Of a DNA stretch of 64,000 nucleotides, positions 18,552 through 26,064 are shown piece by piece. Numbering within the stretch: position 1 is the first letter of the stretch; every line of letters starts with the position of its first letter. The stretch is from assembly GCA_025210335.1 (NCBI GenBank), contig JAOARY010000045.1, positions 62,001 to 126,000 on the forward strand, given 5' to 3'. The notes under the pieces are model-generated. The model did no database searches. It saw only the letters and a program-made list of their open reading frames with translations, and was not told the DNA's origin. The translations under genes were made by a program, and so were the position numbers. This DNA is from Peptostreptococcaceae bacterium. GTDB taxonomy: Bacteria > Bacillota > Clostridia > Peptostreptococcales > Peptostreptococcaceae.

Positions 18552-18689
18552 GAATTTATTAAAAATACTTTATTTTTTGGAAAAATAATTGTAAAATGTA
18601 ATTGTATAGATATTCAATAAAAAAGAATTAAAATTATAATTGTGAAATTTTTATTAAGCTAGAATTAAATCATTGGGGAGGTTTTTTTT

Positions 18690-18965
18690 GTGGCATTTAT
18701 AAGAGTTAAAAATGATAAAATTACTTTAAAGAAGAAATTGTTAAAAACTGATGAAGTGCTTAAATATTGGGAAAATAAGAAGGACGAAAATTCAATAATG
18801 TGTAAAAGTAGATATTGTCAAAATAACACGAGTTTAGGAGGCTGTATCTTTAAATCAGATTCAAAAAGTGATAAAAGATATATAGTTCCAATATGTAGTG
18901 AATGTAGTAATAAAAATGAGGAGTTTGAAGTTTGGGAGAATGATTTGATACTTATAAATAATTAA
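18690..18965 (+). CDS. small cysteine-containing protein, unknown
   Basis: 91 residues starting at GTG 18690, set by GGGGAGG upstream. I do not recognise it. Five cysteines are arranged as C-x4-C, a single C, and C-x2-C in I-C-S-E-C near the C-terminus, which suggests a small zinc-ribbon-like fold. The end is acidic. It is flanked by terminators on both sides, so it is a single-gene unit. Confidence 0.7.
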   Translation: MAFIRVKNDKITLKKKLLKTDEVLKYWENKKDENSIMCKSRYCQNNTSLGGCIFKSDSKSDKRYIVPICSECSNKNEEFEVWENDLILINN

Positions 18966-18978
18966 TAAAAAAAATATA

Positions 18979-19025
18979 AAAAAGGTTATTATATTTACTA
19001 TATTAAATATAATAACTTTTTTTTA
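18979..19025 (+). terminator. rho-independent terminator
   Basis: AAAAGGTTATTATATTTA (18979-18996) pairs with TAAATATAATAACTTTT (19004-19020) with one bulged G, followed by more T residues. Confidence 0.75.
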
Positions 19026-19028
19026 TTC

Positions 19029-19082
19029 TTGACAATTATTGATTACATATGTAATATTAATGTTAACGATTACGTTTGTAAT
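19029..19082 (+). promoter_or_regulatory. promoter with two BlaI-type operators
   Basis: TTGACA (19029-19034), a 17-base spacer and TAATAT (19052-19057) form the promoter. The perfect palindrome ATTACATATGTAAT (19042-19055) covers the spacer and -10 region, and a second copy, ATTACGTTTGTAAT (19069-19082), lies downstream. TACA-N2-4-TGTA is the core recognised by BlaI/MecI repressors, so this pair should give autorepression by the gene at 19110. Confidence 0.85.
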
Positions 19083-19109
19083 TAATAATATTATATTAAG
19101 AGGTGTATT

Positions 19110-19496
19110 ATGACTAAAAATAAAGAATATCAACAAATTTCAGATGCAGAGTATGAGATTATGAAAATAATCTGGCAATATAAAAGAATTAAAGCTAGTG
19201 ACATTATACAAAATGTTGATAAAGATTTTAATTGGAATGATAGAACGATAAAGACTATGTTAAATAGGTTACTTAAAAAAAATGTTATTAGCTATGATAA
19301 GGATGGAAAAAGTTATATTTATTATTCTTTAGTTAATGAAGAAGATTATAAATCAATAGAATCTAAAACATTTATTAAAAAAGTATTTGATGGATCATTA
19401 ATTAGTATGTTTTCTAGTTTTTTAAAAGAAAGTGATTTATCAAAAAAAGAAATAGATGATTTAAAAAAATTATTAGAAGAAAAAGAGGATAATTAA
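19110..19496 (+). CDS. BlaI/MecI/CopY family repressor
   Basis: 128 residues: an N-terminal winged helix (S-D-A-E-Y-E-I-M-K-I-I-W ... R-T-I-K-T-M-L-N-R-L-L-K-K) and a C-terminal dimer helix. In BlaI and MecI a membrane protease causes cleavage of the repressor; the next gene (19499) encodes such a protease, two bases after this stop. Two operator palindromes lie directly upstream. No beta-lactamase or penicillin-binding protein gene is nearby, so the signal may be a different cell-envelope stress. Confidence 0.9.
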   Translation: MTKNKEYQQISDAEYEIMKIIWQYKRIKASDIIQNVDKDFNWNDRTIKTMLNRLLKKNVISYDKDGKSYIYYSLVNEEDYKSIESKTFIKKVFDGSLISMFSSFLKESDLSKKEIDDLKKLLEEKEDN

Positions 19497-19498
19497 AT

Positions 19499-20962
19499 AT
19501 GCTTTCTTATGTAGAATTAATAAGTGATTTTTTTGATATTTTACTACAAATGTCATTTAGATCGAGTTTATTAATTGTGATAATTTTTATGATTAAATAT
19601 ATATTTAAATCAAAAATCAATCCTAAAATGAATTATATTATATGGTATTTATTGTTGGTTTCTTTGATGATTCCTTATTTTCCAGAAAGCAACTTGAGTA
19701 TATACAACATAGGTAAAAATTTGAACGATAATCCAAGTATAAAAATTAATATCGATGATATTCAAATTTTAAATAATGAAGTTTTTTTAAAAAAAAGTTC
19801 AGAAAAAAAAATAAAAAAAGAAGTAAAAAATTATATGAAATATAGATATTTAATAGCATATATATGGTTTTTTGGTTTTATTATTTTAGTTTGTTATGTT
19901 TATTATAAAAATTTTAATTTTTACAAGGATATAAAAGAGAATCAAGATATAAAAGAAAATAAAAAATTAGAAATTCTAAAAAAATGCAAGAGTATGATGA
20001 AAATAAAGAAAAGTATAAAACTTATAGAATCTAAAAATATAAAAATTCCAATAGTTGTAGGATTGATAAGCTATAATATTATTTTACCTAAAAACATAGT
20101 TAATCGTTTTAGTGATAAGAATATAGAATATATAATATTACATGAATTATCACATATAAAGAGAAATGATTTATTTATAAATTGGATTATACTTATTTTA
20201 CAATTGATATACTGGTTTAATCCATTGATTTGGATTGCTTTTATTCATATGAAAGATGATATGGAATTAGCTTGTGATGCTTTGGTATTAGAACAGTTAG
20301 AAGAAAAAGAATATATTTCATATGCTAAGGTTATTGTTGATTTTTTAGAATACTTATCAGAATCAAAATTTTCTTATATTAGTGCGAATTTATTAGAGAA
20401 GAATAGAAATTTAAAAAGGAGAATTATTATGATCAAAAATTTTAAGAAAAATAGCTACAAAATTACATTTTTAGGGCTATTTATGATAGCTTTGGTGGGA
20501 TGTACATCTATTACATCGTCTGTATCAGAGGAAAATATTATTTTAGAAGAAGATTCAAATAACGAAGAAAGTAAAATGAATCTACCTCCAAAGGAATTGA
20601 TAAAGAATAATTTTGATGGAACTGATATTTCAGTAGCGTTAGAAACTGTTAGTTCAAATTTAGAGTTAAGAGAGAATCAAAGCCTAGAGAATTTGAAATT
20701 AGGAGAATATATAGTATATGAAATAGAAGGAAAAATAATAAATTCTTATAAAGGAAAATATAAAATAGGAGATAGTATTAAATTTGCAAAAGTAATAGAA
20801 TATGGCGGAGAAGAATCTTTACAAAATCCGTTTTTAGATAAAAAGTTTATTGGCAGTTTTGTTTACGGTGAGAGTGACTATGTTGTAATTCCAGAAGTTG
20901 CATATGTATTTGCCTATTCAAAAGATTTAAATGAATTATTTATAGATATATCTAAAGAATAA
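19499..20962 (+). CDS. BlaR1-like M56 membrane metallopeptidase with novel C-terminus
   Basis: 487 residues. Four or so membrane segments flank the M56 zinc protease domain; the active site H-E-L-S-H is at 215-219 and the third ligand lies in M-E-L-A-C-D-A-L. In place of the penicillin-sensing domain of BlaR1, residues 322-335 form one more hydrophobic segment ending in A-L-V-G-C, a lipobox-like motif with C335. About 150 residues follow that look like a small beta-rich outer domain with no serine S-x-x-K motif. It should sense an extracellular signal and trigger cleavage of the BlaI-type repressor. Confidence 0.87.
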   Translation: MLSYVELISDFFDILLQMSFRSSLLIVIIFMIKYIFKSKINPKMNYIIWYLLLVSLMIPYFPESNLSIYNIGKNLNDNPSIKINIDDIQILNNEVFLKKSSEKKIKKEVKNYMKYRYLIAYIWFFGFIILVCYVYYKNFNFYKDIKENQDIKENKKLEILKKCKSMMKIKKSIKLIESKNIKIPIVVGLISYNIILPKNIVNRFSDKNIEYIILHELSHIKRNDLFINWIILILQLIYWFNPLIWIAFIHMKDDMELACDALVLEQLEEKEYISYAKVIVDFLEYLSESKFSYISANLLEKNRNLKRRIIMIKNFKKNSYKITFLGLFMIALVGCTSITSSVSEENIILEEDSNNEESKMNLPPKELIKNNFDGTDISVALETVSSNLELRENQSLENLKLGEYIVYEIEGKIINSYKGKYKIGDSIKFAKVIEYGGEESLQNPFLDKKFIGSFVYGESDYVVIPEVAYVFAYSKDLNELFIDISKE

Positions 20963-20981
20963 TTATAAAGATTTTAATTAG

Positions 20982-21013
20982 AAAATTCCAAGTTTGTGCT
21001 TGGAATTTTTTAA
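20982..21013 (+). terminator. rho-independent terminator
   Basis: AAAATTCCAAG (20982-20992) and CTTGGAATTTTT (20999-21010) form the stem with a 6-base loop, followed by TTT. Confidence 0.85.
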
Positions 21014-21145
21014 TTTAGTTCTAATTAAGTTTTAATTTTTTTTGATGAGGTATTATTATATAATATAAAAAGATTGCTTATAAATTCGTAATAAGAAGTA
21101 GTATGTTGATGAATTCTGTAAAAAATATAAATGGAGGAATTTTAA

Positions 21146-22915
21146 TTGAAAGAATACTGGAATTATAATAAGGAAGCCTATTTATTATTTTTTAAAAATA
21201 TAAATAGATTTATAGGCTACAAATTAGCATCATCAATTATTGTTGTTATGCTATTAATGCCTTTTTTAAGGTGGTTTGCATCTGTAATGATGAAATCAAA
21301 AGGTATGGGGTATCTTACAAATGGACTTGTATCAAAATTTATAATGTCACCACAAGGAATGTTTTTAGCGCTTATAAGTATGATTATTGGTTTTATAGTT
21401 ATACTTCTTGAATTGGGTGGTGGAATACTTATATCACATCAAATTATAACTGATTCAAAAGAAAGTAGATTTATAGATTTGTTTATTTATTCTATAAAAA
21501 GGCTTAAGTATATGTTAGGTTTTGATGGTCTTATAATAGCCTTGTATTTTATAATTATAGCACCTTTGATGGATAGTAATATAAGAACAACTATTTTGGA
21601 TAATCTAAAAATACCTGGATTTATAATGGACTATATTGTTAGTAATGATGTATATTTTGCTGTACTGAGCATATTGTTTATAAGTGTATTATATTTAATG
21701 TATAGATGGATGTTTGCACTTCATATATTGCTTTTGGATGAAAATCCAAAGAAAAAGTTCTTAAAAAAGAGCAGTTTTTTGATAAAGAAAAATTTTAAAA
21801 GTACAATTATGTATTTTATATCATCTGCTTTATTTTCGTTAGTATGGTTTTTGATAATTTTATTTGTATTTAGCATAATTATAATAAGTATTACATTATT
21901 GACTCATGTAGATTTTGATACAGGTATGTTTATTGCGATGATTTTAGGTGGAATATTGCTATTTATAATTATGATCATTAGTATTCCAGTGTCAATGATA
22001 AAATTAACATTATTTTATCATCAATTATCAGGAGAAACAGCAACATTGGATATCAAAGTTGTAGATGGTGGAACTAGATTGAATAGATTTCTAAAAAATA
22101 AATATATAGTTAGTTTTAGTATTATTATTGCCATAGTTGGAGTTTTTTCATATACTTTTATTACTGAAGTTTTTTATAATCAAGTAAAATATGATGTAAA
22201 GATAACTTCACATAGAGGAAGTTCTTTTGAAGCACCTGAAAATACATTAGTATCAATTAAAAAAGCTTATGACAATGGAACTGATTTTGTTGAAATTGAT
22301 GTTCAATTAACTAAAGATGAAAAAATAATTTTATTACATGATGATAATTTTAAAAGAACTTGTAATGTTGATAAAAAACCAAGCGAAATGACATTAGAGG
22401 AGATAAAAAAACTAGAGGCTGGAAGCTGGTTTGATGAAAAGTTTAAAGGTGAAAAAATACCTACTTTAGAAGAAGTTATGGATTATTCAAGAGGCAAAGT
22501 TAAATTAAATATAGAGATTAAAGGTAGTAAAACGAGTAAAAACGTAAGAAAAGCTGTTGTTGATTTGATTAAGTCAAAAAACTATATAAATGATTGCGTA
22601 GTAACATCTTTAAATTATGAAGATATATTAGAAGTAGAAGCATTAGAACCTAAAATAAAAACAGGTTATATTATTTTTGTAGCATTTGGAGATTTAAAAA
22701 ATTTAAAGACAGATTTTTATAGTATTGAAGCTGTAAATGTTAATGAAAATTTTATTAATAATGCGCATTCATTGGGTAGACAAGTTCATGTGTGGACGGT
22801 AAATGATGAAGGTCAAATGGAAGAAATGATTAAATTAGGAGTAGATAATATAATTACTGATTATGATTATAAATTAAGGGCTTTGTTAAATGAAAATAAT
22901 AGCAAAGTTAAATAA
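21146..22915 (+). CDS. membrane-anchored glycerophosphodiester phosphodiesterase
   Basis: 589 residues. The first 340 form a membrane domain with about eight hydrophobic segments, as in the GPDPase_memb family. The C-terminal 240 residues are a GlpQ-type TIM barrel: T-S-H-R-G-S-S-F-E-A-P-E-N-T, E-I-D-V-Q-L-T-K-D and L-L-H-D-D carry the catalytic histidines and metal ligands, and Q-V-H-V-W-T-V-N-D closes the domain. It probably hydrolyses glycerophosphodiesters or lipoteichoic-acid-type polymers at the cell surface. The start is TTG 21146 with GGAGGAA upstream. It stands alone between a terminator and the cobalamin riboswitch. Confidence 0.9.
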   Translation: MKEYWNYNKEAYLLFFKNINRFIGYKLASSIIVVMLLMPFLRWFASVMMKSKGMGYLTNGLVSKFIMSPQGMFLALISMIIGFIVILLELGGGILISHQIITDSKESRFIDLFIYSIKRLKYMLGFDGLIIALYFIIIAPLMDSNIRTTILDNLKIPGFIMDYIVSNDVYFAVLSILFISVLYLMYRWMFALHILLLDENPKKKFLKKSSFLIKKNFKSTIMYFISSALFSLVWFLIILFVFSIIIISITLLTHVDFDTGMFIAMILGGILLFIIMIISIPVSMIKLTLFYHQLSGETATLDIKVVDGGTRLNRFLKNKYIVSFSIIIAIVGVFSYTFITEVFYNQVKYDVKITSHRGSSFEAPENTLVSIKKAYDNGTDFVEIDVQLTKDEKIILLHDDNFKRTCNVDKKPSEMTLEEIKKLEAGSWFDEKFKGEKIPTLEEVMDYSRGKVKLNIEIKGSKTSKNVRKAVVDLIKSKNYINDCVVTSLNYEDILEVEALEPKIKTGYIIFVAFGDLKNLKTDFYSIEAVNVNENFINNAHSLGRQVHVWTVNDEGQMEEMIKLGVDNIITDYDYKLRALLNENNSKVK

Positions 22916-22925
22916 GATATATTAT

Positions 22926-22954
22926 TTGATTTAATTTATCTATTTTGTTATAAT
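22926..22954 (+). promoter_or_regulatory. promoter of the cobalamin riboswitch transcript
   Basis: TTGATT (22926-22931), a 17-base spacer and TATAAT (22949-22954), placed about 20 bases before the riboswitch P1 helix. Confidence 0.7.
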
Positions 22955-22973
22955 CACTTTAACTAAATATTTT

Positions 22974-23239
22974 AATTTAGATTCTTTTAGAAGATTAATA
23001 GGGAAAGAGGTAAAAAGCCTCTACAGCCCCCGCTACTGTAATAGCTGACGAAATCTTATATACCACTGTATTTTTTTATGGGAAGGTTAGATTTAGAATG
23101 AAGCTTAAGTCAGAAGACCTGTCTAAATTAACAAAAAAATTCTTCGGTGGGAAGAAATTATTTTTACAAAAACATGTGATTTTAGCATGTTTGATTTTAA
23201 GTATGATAATATTGACTAGCCACTTGGCTAGTCTTTTTT
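22974..23239 (+). promoter_or_regulatory. cobalamin riboswitch with terminator
   Basis: The aptamer lies between P1 strands AATTTAGA (22974-22981) and TCTAAATT (23122-23129). Conserved cobalamin elements are in order: AGGGAA near 23000, AGCCCCCGCTACTGT at about 23025-23039, CCACTG near 23063, GGGAAGG near 23090, and the B12 box AAGTCAGAAGACCTGTC at 23107-23122. A strong terminator, GACTAGCCA/GGCTAGTC plus T6, follows at 23214-23239. Between them lies a further hairpin (AAACATG/CATGTTT). Corrinoid binding should terminate transcription and lower expression of the ABC transporter downstream. Confidence 0.93.
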
Positions 23240-23264
23240 ATTAAATAAAAAAGAGGTGATTAGT

Positions 23265-24233
23265 ATGAAGAAAAAAATTTTACTACTTAGTTTATTTGTT
23301 TTAATTTTATTTGTAGGTTGTAATAATAAACAAGAGGAAAAAAAAGAAGTAAGTGCAGAGTTTACATATGAGATTTATGGTAAAGAGTATAATATTAATT
23401 TTTCACAGGCTCCAAAAAGGGCTGTTACAATGTCTCAATTCATGACAGAAATGCTTTTAGCTTTAGGTCTTGAGGATAATATTGCTGGAACTGCTTTTAT
23501 GGATAATGAGATATATCCTGAATTTAAAGAGGCATATGATAACATACCTATACTATCAGATAAGTATCCATCAAAGGAAATATTATTTTCAAAAGAACCT
23601 GACTTTGTTTCTGGTTGGACTTCTGCATTTGATGAAAAAAGAGTTGCAAGTGCAGATGAAATGATATCTATGGGCGCAAAGCCATTTTTGGCAAAATCAA
23701 TAAGTAAAGATGGATCATTAGAAGTTTTGTATCAAGATTTTTTAGATCTTGGAACAATTTTTAGAGTTGAAGATAGAGCGTCTAAGCTTGTTAATGATAT
23801 GAAATATGAAATTAAATTGGTTCAAGATAAAATTGGAGAAATAAAAGAAGAAGATAAAATAAAAGTACTGGCTTTTGATTCCATGAGTGATAATAATCCA
23901 TTTATAGTTGGTAATGGAGGTATTAGTGGAGATATAATAAAAAAAGCAATGGGTAAAAATATATTTGAAGATGTTAATAAAGGTTATGCAACGGTATCAA
24001 TTGAACAAATAGTAAAGAGAAATCCAGATGTTATTGTTATTGTTGATTATGGAGATATCTCTTATGAAGAGAAGATAAATATACTTAAATCTAATGATGG
24101 ATTAAAAAATTTAACAGCAATAAAAGAAAATAGATTTATAAAAATTGGTCTTGCAGATTTATCTCCTGGAATTAGAAATATAGATGCTATAAAGACTTTA
24201 GCGGAGGGATTTTATGGAGTTTCATTTAAATAA
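23265..24233 (+). CDS. corrinoid-type ABC transporter, binding lipoprotein
   Basis: A type III periplasmic-binding-protein-like lipoprotein, 322 residues from ATG 23265 (AGAGGTGA at 23251-23258); the lipobox ends at C19 in L-F-V-G-C. The A-P-K-R-A-V-T-M start of the first lobe and N-P-D-V-I-V-I-V-D-Y of the second lobe are typical of BtuF/FhuD-like proteins. This fold alone does not separate cobalamin from siderophores or heme, but the cobalamin riboswitch directly upstream makes a corrinoid the likely ligand. The downstream permease gene overlaps its end. Confidence 0.85.
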   Translation: MKKKILLLSLFVLILFVGCNNKQEEKKEVSAEFTYEIYGKEYNINFSQAPKRAVTMSQFMTEMLLALGLEDNIAGTAFMDNEIYPEFKEAYDNIPILSDKYPSKEILFSKEPDFVSGWTSAFDEKRVASADEMISMGAKPFLAKSISKDGSLEVLYQDFLDLGTIFRVEDRASKLVNDMKYEIKLVQDKIGEIKEEDKIKVLAFDSMSDNNPFIVGNGGISGDIIKKAMGKNIFEDVNKGYATVSIEQIVKRNPDVIVIVDYGDISYEEKINILKSNDGLKNLTAIKENRFIKIGLADLSPGIRNIDAIKTLAEGFYGVSFK

Positions 24234-25278
24234 AAATAGCAATAAATATTTTGTTTTATTGAATTTATTTTTATTTCTATTTTTTATTTTGATAACAATA
24301 ATATCTGTAGCTTTTGGTTCTGTTTCTTTAGATTTTAAATATGTTTATAAAATAATTATAAATAATATATTTGGTAAAGAAATTTTTATGAAAAATTGGC
24401 CTAATTATATTGAAAATATAGTTTGGAATTTAAGAGTTCCTAGAATATTTATGGCTGGAATCACAGGTGCTAGTTTGTCAATCTGTGGAATAATGATGCA
24501 GGTATTAACTAAAAATTCACTTGCAAATCCATATATATTAGGAATATCATCTGGTGCATCTTGCGGAGCTGTTTTAACAATTGTTTTGGGTATTTCTTTT
24601 TTAGGAGTACATAGTATTTCATTAGGAGCTTTTTTTGGTGCGATTTTAAGTACACTGTTGGTATTTTTTATGGCAAACCAAAATAAAAATTTAACTCCAT
24701 CTAAATTAGTTTTGATTGGTGTTTGTATATCTGCATTGTTTTCAAGTATAACAAATCTTATTATATTTACGGCTAAAGATTATAATAAGGTTAGAGATGC
24801 CTTGTTTTGGATGATTGGAAGTCTAAATGGAGCTAATTTTGATAGACTTTTATTACCATTTATAGTATTTGTACTAAGTTTTTTTAGCCTGATTGTATTT
24901 TCAAAAGAATTAAATATATTATTGATGGGTGAAAAAGTTGCAATTTCAATGGGAGTAAATACTAAATTGATAAAAAGATTGCTTATATTTTTGACTACAT
25001 TGCTAACTGGCGTTATAGTATCTATTGTTGGGGTAATTGGTTTTATTGGTCTTATAATACCACATAGTGCAAGAGCTTTAGTTTCTTCAGATCATAAAAA
25101 ATTAGTCATAACAGCATCTTTATTAGGTGCTAATATTGTGATTATCTCTGATTTGATATCAAGAACAATCGCTATACCAGAGGAAGTTCCAATAGGAGTT
25201 ATAACAGCATTTTTAGGTGCACCATTTTTTATGTTTTTAATTAAAAAAAATTCTTATAATTTTGGAGGAAAAGCTTAA
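24214..25278 (+). CDS. corrinoid-type ABC transporter, permease
   Basis: 354 residues of the FecCD/BtuC permease family, with about ten membrane helices. L-R-V-P-R-I-F-M-A-G, the G-I-S-S-G-A-S-C-G-A glycine-rich segment and G-F-I-G-L-I-I-P-H-S-A-R are the conserved contact motifs with the ATPase. The start overlaps the binding protein gene by 20 bases, with its own GGAGGG site, so the three genes are translationally linked under the riboswitch. Confidence 0.9.
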   Translation: MEFHLNKNSNKYFVLLNLFLFLFFILITIISVAFGSVSLDFKYVYKIIINNIFGKEIFMKNWPNYIENIVWNLRVPRIFMAGITGASLSICGIMMQVLTKNSLANPYILGISSGASCGAVLTIVLGISFLGVHSISLGAFFGAILSTLLVFFMANQNKNLTPSKLVLIGVCISALFSSITNLIIFTAKDYNKVRDALFWMIGSLNGANFDRLLLPFIVFVLSFFSLIVFSKELNILLMGEKVAISMGVNTKLIKRLLIFLTTLLTGVIVSIVGVIGFIGLIIPHSARALVSSDHKKLVITASLLGANIVIISDLISRTIAIPEEVPIGVITAFLGAPFFMFLIKKNSYNFGGKA

Positions 25279-26042
25279 TGGCAAATTTAGATATAAAAAA
25301 CTTAAGCTATAAAGTAGATGGTAAAGATATATTAAATGATGTCGATTTAAAAATAAAAAAAAATGAATTTGTAGGAATACTAGGGCCTAATGGCTCTGGT
25401 AAATCTACATTATTAAAAAATATATATAGATATTATAAACCACTTAAAAACTCTATATATTTAAATGAAAAAGAGATTAATGAGTATTCAATAAAAGATT
25501 TTGCAAAGAATATGTCCGTTGTTTTTCAAGAAGGAAATATGGAGTTTGATTTTTTGGTAAAAGATATAGTTTCTATGGGACGATATGTTCATAAGAAATT
25601 ATTTGATATTGATTTTGATGATGACAAAGAATTGATAAAAGATGCACTAGATAAAGTCGAAATGAAAGATTTTTATAATCGAAGTTTTTTGAGTTTATCT
25701 GGTGGAGAAAAACAAAGAGTTCTAATTGCAAGAGCAATTGCTCAAGATTCTAAAATGATAGTTTTAGATGAACCAACTAATCATTTGGATATAAAATATA
25801 AATTAAATACTATGAAAATACTAAAAGATATAAATAAAACTATATTTGCAGCAATTCATGATTTTAATATTGCGATTAATTATTGTGATAATATTTATAT
25901 AATTGACAATGGAATAATCAAATATCATGGAGATCCAAAAAAACTATTAAACAAGGATATAATAAAGGAAGTATTTAATGTAAATTCTTATATATATAAA
26001 AATGAAGAAACTAATAATTATAGTATTTCTTTTTACATATGA
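25278..26042 (+). CDS. corrinoid-type ABC transporter, ATPase
   Basis: 254 residues of the FecE/BtuD ATPase type. Walker A G-P-N-G-S-G-K-S-T, the Q-loop in V-F-Q-E-G, signature L-S-G-G-E-K-Q-R and Walker B M-I-V-L-D-E-P-T-N-H-L-D are present. Its ATG overlaps the permease stop (TAATG). The 3' end runs into a terminator hairpin shared with the convergent histidine kinase gene. Confidence 0.9.
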   Translation: MANLDIKNLSYKVDGKDILNDVDLKIKKNEFVGILGPNGSGKSTLLKNIYRYYKPLKNSIYLNEKEINEYSIKDFAKNMSVVFQEGNMEFDFLVKDIVSMGRYVHKKLFDIDFDDDKELIKDALDKVEMKDFYNRSFLSLSGGEKQRVLIARAIAQDSKMIVLDEPTNHLDIKYKLNTMKILKDINKTIFAAIHDFNIAINYCDNIYIIDNGIIKYHGDPKKLLNKDIIKEVFNVNSYIYKNEETNNYSISFYI

Positions 26043-26058
26043 TTATTAGTTTCTTTAT
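26006..26058 (+). terminator. terminator overlapping gene end
   Basis: AGAAACTAATAAT (26006-26018) and ATTATTAGTTTCT (26042-26054) pair perfectly over 13 bases, followed by TTATTTT. The left arm lies inside the ATPase coding region. Confidence 0.65.
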
Positions 26059-26064
26059 TTTATA

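Noticed and set aside
23140-23192. Hairpins after the B12 box as a second riboswitch
   Set aside because: TTCTTC/GAAGAA and AAACATG/CATGTTT are simple stems between aptamer and terminator, more likely part of the expression platform.
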